From Microthyrium microscopicum (Eukaryota; Ascomycota; Dothideomycetes; Microthyriales; Microthyriaceae), in NCBI GenBank assembly GCA_010405405.1, contig MU004231.1, positions 985,736 through 1,049,735 on the forward strand: 64,000 nucleotides of DNA. Direction: 5' to 3'. Of this stretch, positions 58,541-64,000 are shown piece by piece. The translations under genes and the position numbers were made by a program. The notes under the pieces were generated by a model. That model did no database searches. It was not told the origin of the DNA and saw nothing but the letters and a program-made list of their open reading frames with translations. Every line of letters begins with the position of its first letter. Position 1 is the first letter of the stretch.

Positions 58541-61225
58541 CTATTATGTAGGCTAGAATTTAATAACGAGGAATAATTTAGAAGTTAGGAGTAGACAGAG
58601 TAGTACGGAGATTAAATGTAAGAAGAGGAAATCTAAATAGTCTATATAGCAAAATACTAAGGCCCGTAGATTACTTAAAAACATTATATAAACTAATCTA
58701 ACATCCCTGCGTGCTTTGTACAATTATTTTATATTAAACTTATTAACTTCTAACTTAATCTTCTACTTAAGCTCTAGCTTAATCTTTTTTCTAGATAGAA
58801 GCCTTTCTTAAGACGCCTATTTCTTAGGTATTATAGGGAGCGAAATATAGCTACTATTACTTAGTTGTATACGCTCTATAACTAGAGCTTCCGCATTAAG
58901 AGATATAAAAATTATCTCTAAAAAGAATAACGTAGTATTAACCTTGTAGTCTTCTATAGGCTCCTCGCTAAAGAGCTATAAAAGATTAAGTAGCTTGTAG
59001 AGTGCTTTAAGATTTTACTCTAAGGTATTCTAGATAGACTCTTCAATTTTAGGGTTTAGTTACGTAATCACCAAACTAATGCTAATAAACCGTAGGGTTA
59101 TCTCCTAATTAAAGCCTTTTAGCTTTACTCCTACGGGTCCTAGAAGTAGAAAAGTTAATTAATTTAAGATACATTTAATCTCCTTTAGAACGTAATATAG
59201 ATAATATAGAAGTCCTACTAATATAGTTTTTATAAAGCTTAGTCGTATAACTACTTCTAAAAATAGCTTATTCTCTTGTATAACTACTATCTTATGTACT
59301 AGTAAGTATTCCTACATTCCGATTTATAGGCTCTACTCTTCTTCTATTCTTTCTATAATGCATTACAAAGGTCTAGTATTACTAATAACAAAATAGACGT
59401 TAAATTATAAAATAAGGATGCCTAAGAGAAGTATATTCTAATAAAAGGTAAAGTAATAAGATATCTACTAATATTAACTAGTTGTTTTAAAGTATTTAAT
59501 TATAATGTTTACTATAGTAAATAATTAATTTAAGACTTAATTGAGGAGTCGTAGCAGCTAGCTATTATTTAAATATCTACCTAGTTATATATCCTAAGTT
59601 ACTCTAGTTATAAAGCTAGAAGTCTAGCGCGTAGGAGGAATAATCCTACCTATATTTATTATGTAGAAGCCTAGCCCTTACCTTTACGTTTAGGACGGCT
59701 AGTTCTTAGCTCTACTAACTATATAGTTAGTAAGATACGAGATCCTCCACTTTTCTTAGTACTAGCTAGTCTAAAACAAGACTAGCTAACTGACTGCAGT
59801 TGGAAAGAAATATTCTTTAAAAGAAGACAATTTTAAGCCCTTTCTAATAGCTATATACGATTCATTCTAAATTAGAGATCGCCTAAGGTCTATTAGTTAT
59901 ACTACTCGTTGTCCTTTTCTCTACTATATTTTAGGTAATAGCTAGCCTTTCCCGCCTCTTTTACTAATATTAAATTCAATCTTTTAATAGTCTTATTCCT
60001 ATTTCTACTATTAATAATATATTTATACCTATAACTATTTATGTCTAGCTTCTATTCTACTACGACTACAAATTAATCTTATTTCTTTAGGTAAACCAAC
60101 TCTCCTTTATTGTATACTAACTCCTATAGGAGTAAGCTAAGCTTCCTAACATAGGTATAATATACCTACTAAAAGTTAAGTCTAGTACCTATCCTAAGTA
60201 CTAGCCTACATGATTTCTAATAGTAAAGTTTATAAATTAATAGTTTAAGGGAAGTTAAGAATATATACTAGTATTATAAAGTTATAGGCTTAAGAATTAC
60301 AATTCTCTTAAGATGGCTAAGAGCCTATTAAATTACGAAAATTAACTAATACAGTTCATCCTAAATATATAAATTATATAGGTACTATAGCAAGTAAGCA
60401 CAAAAGTACTAGTAAAAGGCTACGTTTTGCTTCTCTTAAGCTTAATAAGATACAAAGCGTATAGAAGTATTAATAAGATTAATTCTATTCGCATCTATCT
60501 TTAGACGTAATTATATTATATTCTTTCTTATTGAAATTTTAATTTACTTATAGCTAGTTCCTAACGCAATTCTCAGCAAGTACTAACTCTACGTTATAAA
60601 GATACCTTAGTAAGAGGGTGTCGCAGCGAAAGAGTTACTATTCAATCTAATAAAGACTTAAATATTCTAATTACAATATTAGCAAACTTAGTCCAGATCA
60701 CTATAGAGGCTAATTCCCGCTACACGCTTTATATAAATAACTATAAAGCGAATAAGGTTATAAAGCAAACAGCGCTATACGGGTATATCTTCTACTTTAA
60801 TTACGTTAATAGAGTTAGTCTTCTTTAAATTTAAACCTAGAATAAGCCGAACTAATATAAGAATAGTAGTACAACGAGTCGAAAGAGTTATATCCTCTCT
60901 ATCGCGGAAACATTATTATTAGGTTACCTCCAACGGCAAACACTTAAAACAATGCTTGTCTCACTCTCTCTCTCTCTCCAAATCACCCTATAGATTTTCC
61001 ATACCCAAATCACATAGTACGCATCGAGACCAATAGCAAACCTACTCACGCCTTTATCGAAAGACAGTTCGCGACGCCGCCATTCGCCTTCCTCCCTACC
61101 CAGGATCTCTGACCGTTCATTCTCATGGCCAGGAACAAGGATAACTGTGGATATCGAGTGCCAAGCTAAGAGGTACCAAAGAGGTGGTACCTCTAGCTTT
61201 CCAGCGACGGAGGTCAAAATCGTCT

Positions 61226-61714
61226 CTATCTGCGCACCTCGCTTTTTTTGACAGAGCATCTCCTGAGAGCAGATCCCGAAGCAATCCTACTCCTCCTTAT
61301 TCTGAGCAGATCGTTCTGTATGATTTCCAAGGATCGAAGATATCTTTGTACTTCGTTGAGTGCTGTCCTTAATCGTTGTGAGCTTTTTTCAGGATTGCTC
61401 GGATCTTGGAATCTCTGTACAGCCAGTTGGGCTTTTTCGGATTGAAGGTTCGCTCTGAGCAGAAAGCCATCCACTCTCTTTTGCTGTTTTCTGTTGATTT
61501 TGTTCTCCTGGAGCTTGAATGAAACCTTGATTCTTTTCGAGGGCTGTACGGTCTTTTGCCGAATGTCTTCATATCGCTTCATATTCAAAGCAAGAGACAT
61601 GTCACGCAGAGCGGCTGTACCCGTTTGTTTGAAATGTATGCGTGAACTGATATGGCCAGTCCCATAGCAATGAATGAAAGCCTTCTCGCTTAAAACCTTT
61701 AGCGTACGCTGCAC
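61226..61714 (-). CDS. Hypothetical basic, coiled-coil-like protein
   Basis: Open frame of 162 residues in a GC-normal island. It is rich in Arg, Lys, Gln and Leu with heptad-like stretches (SLALNMKRYEDIRQKTVQ; RTALNEVQRYLRSLEIIQND). No family recognised, no signal peptide. A second minus frame overlaps its end and continues to 60924 (KLEVPPLWYLLAW), so the true gene may have another exon. It could equally be a fragment of a larger dead gene. Confidence 0.35.
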   Translation of the reverse strand: MQRTLKVLSEKAFIHCYGTGHISSRIHFKQTGTAALRDMSLALNMKRYEDIRQKTVQPSKRIKVSFKLQENKINRKQQKRVDGFLLRANLQSEKAQLAVQRFQDPSNPEKSSQRLRTALNEVQRYLRSLEIIQNDLLRIRRSRIASGSALRRCSVKKSEVRR

Positions 61715-61984
61715 ACCGTTCTCGGTTCATTGGTCTTCCTGGCTGTGTAAAGGAGGGTAACCTTCATCAAATGGTGGGGTCGTCGGTGGCTTGCAGGAAA
61801 GCTGCACAACATTCCGAATGCTGCCCCGATGACCTATGGGATGCATACTTCTCAAACAAGCAACGATCAAATCATTTAAATCATAAATACGTGCGTTGAA
61901 TATTTCCTCATAGCTTCAATTGAGAAGCGGTCCGCACCGTAATCTGGAACAGTCTTCCCTACAAACCACAGAGTATCACATGAC

Positions 61985-62638
61985 ATGGAGCGAGACAACC
62001 CCCTCTGCGGCATGTATGCACTTACAGCTCTAAGACTTTGTCAGATGGGATGCATCGGCCCGCACCTGCCATTCAACAGCACTGTCGTCAAGAATCTAAT
62101 TTGCCTGAATCTAGTGTCATTAGATATCGGAGCCTTCGAGAACAAATTTTTGCTGGTCTTGGCCAACTGTATTGAAATTGTTCACCCTCACAACCAATCC
62201 GTCTGGGTCATCTGCGAGGCAGCTGGGCAATTCATGCGGCAACTGAATGATCCAAAAATGCGAAAAAGCGTTTATGAGATCATCACTCATGATCATTTGG
62301 CGAGAGACAAAGATAAACTGGAAAAGGTTGAAGTGGAATATGTGACCGAAGATGAATACATCATGGAGGATGAGGACATGGACGAAGATGAGAATAAGAG
62401 TGAAAGAAGGGATGAAAAGCGAGAGCTGATCGACAATATTATAGTGCGCATTCCTAAATCGAGTCAAGAGGATACTAACACGTTCAAGGCAAATTTAGAC
62501 CAAAACTTCTCCTGTCTCATATCGCACGGACAACGATTTCTGGAGAACGCTGGAGTCAACTGGCAGAACTCGACAATGGTACTCCCATGGCAGTTAGAAG
62601 CAGAGCAGAAAGTAGATATGAAGGGCGAGGACGGGTAA
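61985..62638 (+). CDS. Hypothetical protein with acidic centre
   Basis: Open frame of 217 residues, starting MERDNPLCGMYALTALRLC. The first 110 residues are hydrophobic-helical (VVKNLICLNLVSLDIGAF; LVLANCIEIVHP); weakly similar in layout to the C-terminal half of fungal BTB-domain proteins (ALADKY-like helix, later a Pro/Ser loop), but the BTB fold itself is absent. A strongly acidic stretch (EDEYIMEDEDMDEDENKSE) follows, then a neutral tail. No start of a longer gene is seen upstream. It may be a real gene or the 3' part of a truncated one. Confidence 0.4.
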   Translation: MERDNPLCGMYALTALRLCQMGCIGPHLPFNSTVVKNLICLNLVSLDIGAFENKFLLVLANCIEIVHPHNQSVWVICEAAGQFMRQLNDPKMRKSVYEIITHDHLARDKDKLEKVEVEYVTEDEYIMEDEDMDEDENKSERRDEKRELIDNIIVRIPKSSQEDTNTFKANLDQNFSCLISHGQRFLENAGVNWQNSTMVLPWQLEAEQKVDMKGEDG

Positions 62639-62999
62639 AAGTAGGACAGGCGCGAGATTCTTGTTCCATTCCAAATACACCTTGATCTAAGTCATCCCCG
62701 CCTTGCTTTCTGCGTTCAAGTCTGCACAGTGAAAGCCCCTCTGTAGGATGACCTCGTGGTGAAAGGATCACGGGTACAAACATGTGAGCAGATCTTTTAC
62801 AATACCTCTATCTAGCTTATTGGCTGGTCTGCTTCCTATGATCAAAATGACCTGACGGCAGACGGATCGGAAGGTTTCATTCGATTACTTCCTTATCTTC
62901 AATTCTCGAAGAACTTTCTTAGCGAATCCACTGCTACTTTCGTCCCCTCCACATCAATGCTCTCTTCTTTAAACAATAAAAAGCGATTGAGATATCTAC
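62639..62999. other. spacer, no gene seen
   Basis: GC-normal DNA before the fourth AT-rich block. Only short frames without family resemblance. Confidence 0.4.
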
Positions 63000-64000
63000 A
63001 CAACACCTCCAAGTTATAATCAGTCCAGAGCGAGTCCTAAACTAGGTATAGCGAAATTCCGAGCCCAAAAGTACTATAGATAAGTAATACATTCTACTTC
63101 CAGCTCATTTTATCAAGTTTTCGTCCTTATAGGCCGTATCTAGTCTATTAATTAGGGTTCAACATGCCGTCAAAGTTCTTTAAGATATATTACAAATAAT
63201 CTTAAAGATTTATAAAGTCTTTTTATTCGAATCCAAGCTGTTTAATAATATAATACTACAGATGAGCGCTCTCTAGTATAATTTTAATACATCCAAGCCC
63301 TATAGCGTACGCTCTAACTCTAATTTACAAAATCCATTCGCCTTTGTCCCGACCTAGGATCTCTAACAGTATCTTCTTATTAATAGCTATATCTAATATT
63401 AAAAGCAAGACACTTAATAGCAATAAGTTCTAGCAAAGTTTAATATTAGAGGCCTAGAAGAATTAGCTATCGTTCTACACTTTGTCTAGACAATTGAACT
63501 ATAGCTTAATATAGAATATTAGTAAGATAGAATAATTCGTATTAGGAAGTGGCAAGAATATCTAGCACTTATAAGCATCTTAAGTGGCGGCCAAAGCTAC
63601 GCAATAAATAAAACAAGGGTTCTACATATATATATATATATACATGCAGCCTAGGCTGATTTCATTATTTAATTGCATCCTTATAATGTAGCTGAAATCA
63701 ATATTTAAAGGCTAAGCTAAAGATATAGGAAATACAAGTGCACTAACGTCGTCGTTTTCTCTTTTCCTTTGGTCCACCTAAGTTGACGCCCTCCTTACCT
63801 TAATTCTATTCCTTAACTTTCATTTGCGAATTTTCAACCCAGTGAAGCAGGCACTCAACTACGATCCAAAAGGAGCGTACATTAAGCAATAGATACCCAA
63901 ACTGCGTAATCTAGCAATTTTAGATCTAGAAGGGAACGTAGATGCGTAGATACTACTAAAACTATATTAGCCCTATAACTTAAATACAACTAAGAGGAAG
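63000..64000. repeat. Start of AT-rich, RIP-like block IV
   Basis: The same taa/cta-rich wording as blocks I to III from about 63.03 kb to the window end, with a short TA microsatellite near 63627-63647. The block runs off the window. Parts near 63.75-63.85 kb are less mutated. No gene seen. Confidence 0.65.

Larger units (their letters stand above)
47830..60920. repeat. AT-rich, RIP-like block III (13 kb)
   Basis: Very AT-rich throughout, with taa, tta and cta words and no intact gene. Fragments that can be read carry only TAA/TAG stops. Apart from the items listed separately I see: an acidic, Asn/Asp-rich plus-strand stretch at about 48.0-48.4 kb; an inverted pair of taacatcccct at about 49.18 and 53.5 kb that might mark a 4.3-kb element; a minus-strand frame with long open runs at about 58.75-59.7 kb without a known family; and a perfect 10-base hairpin at 59763-59788. 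No capsid, reverse transcriptase or tyrosine recombinase could be recognised, but decay is heavy enough to hide one. Confidence 0.75.

Noticed and set aside
59763-59788. Perfect 10-base hairpin
   Set aside because: It lies alone in AT-rich DNA with no flanking terminator, RNA or transposon context; likely chance.
47830-60920. Starship or other giant cargo element
   Set aside because: I looked for a DUF3435-type tyrosine recombinase and for matching element ends at the borders and could recognise neither; decay could hide them, but there is no positive evidence.
60924-61259. Minus-strand 111-residue frame
   Set aside because: It overlaps the 61226-61714 frame in another phase and begins in CT-repeat DNA; no family.
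1-64000. tRNA genes, rRNA, CRISPR arrays
   Set aside because: No A-box/B-box pair, rRNA stretch or regularly spaced repeat array could be recognised by eye; a covariance-model scan would be needed to exclude tRNAs fully.

Overview
The window looks like chromosomal DNA of a filamentous ascomycete (Pezizomycotina). The reasons are very short GT..AG introns (44 to 76 bases wherever exons can be joined), family-typical fungal proteins (Pfa5-type palmitoyltransferase, HapX-like bZIP, MHYT hybrid histidine kinase, SSU1, BCS1-like AAA protein) and large AT-rich blocks whose decayed reading frames are closed almost only by TAA and TAG. That last pattern is what repeat-induced point mutation (RIP, CpA to TpA) leaves. 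A leotiomycete is my guess, not something the sequence proves.

Bases 1-20164 are an ordinary gene-rich core. In order: DHYC-type palmitoyltransferase, mitochondrial nitroreductase, thymidylate synthase with two MluI cell-cycle boxes in its promoter, a small secreted protein with a Kex2-type site, a Ser/Thr-rich unknown protein, a secreted SGNH esterase, a 985-residue MHYT hybrid histidine kinase, a HapX-like iron-response bZIP factor, mitochondrial ribosomal protein uL1 and, divergent from it, cytosolic glutamyl-tRNA synthetase. The last two share a 312-base promoter.

Bases 20165-28800 are the first AT-rich block. It holds a Tc1/mariner element with 32-base inverted ends that differ only by transitions, a three-copy 72-base direct repeat, a Fot1/pogo-like element with a TA target duplication, and a decayed gene that I place in the DUF7924 family. 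A well-preserved solo LTR with its 5-base target duplication follows at 28916-29361.

Bases 29362-47600 are a mixed accessory region: an ABCG transporter killed by stops of the RIP type, an intact oil-body-associated (DUF1264-like) gene, an intact SSU1 sulfite pump, a BCS1-like AAA gene without a visible membrane anchor, a 31-base C run, a second AT-rich block (40.8-44.6 kb), a small conserved-looking gene, an intact SRPK-like kinase and the remains of an aminoglycoside-phosphotransferase-like gene.

Bases 47830-60920 are a 13-kb AT-rich block, nearly all decay. A 5'-deoxynucleotidase-like HD-domain gene (HDDC2/YfbR type) can still be read on the minus strand, along with one unknown decayed frame and a short tandem array. 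Two weak hypothetical genes sit in a GC-normal island at 61.2-62.6 kb before a fourth AT-rich block starts. Core genes (translation, dNTP supply, iron and stress signalling) thus give way to a RIP-shaped compartment where intact adaptive genes (sulfite export, oil-body protein, kinase) lie beside freshly and long-dead copies.
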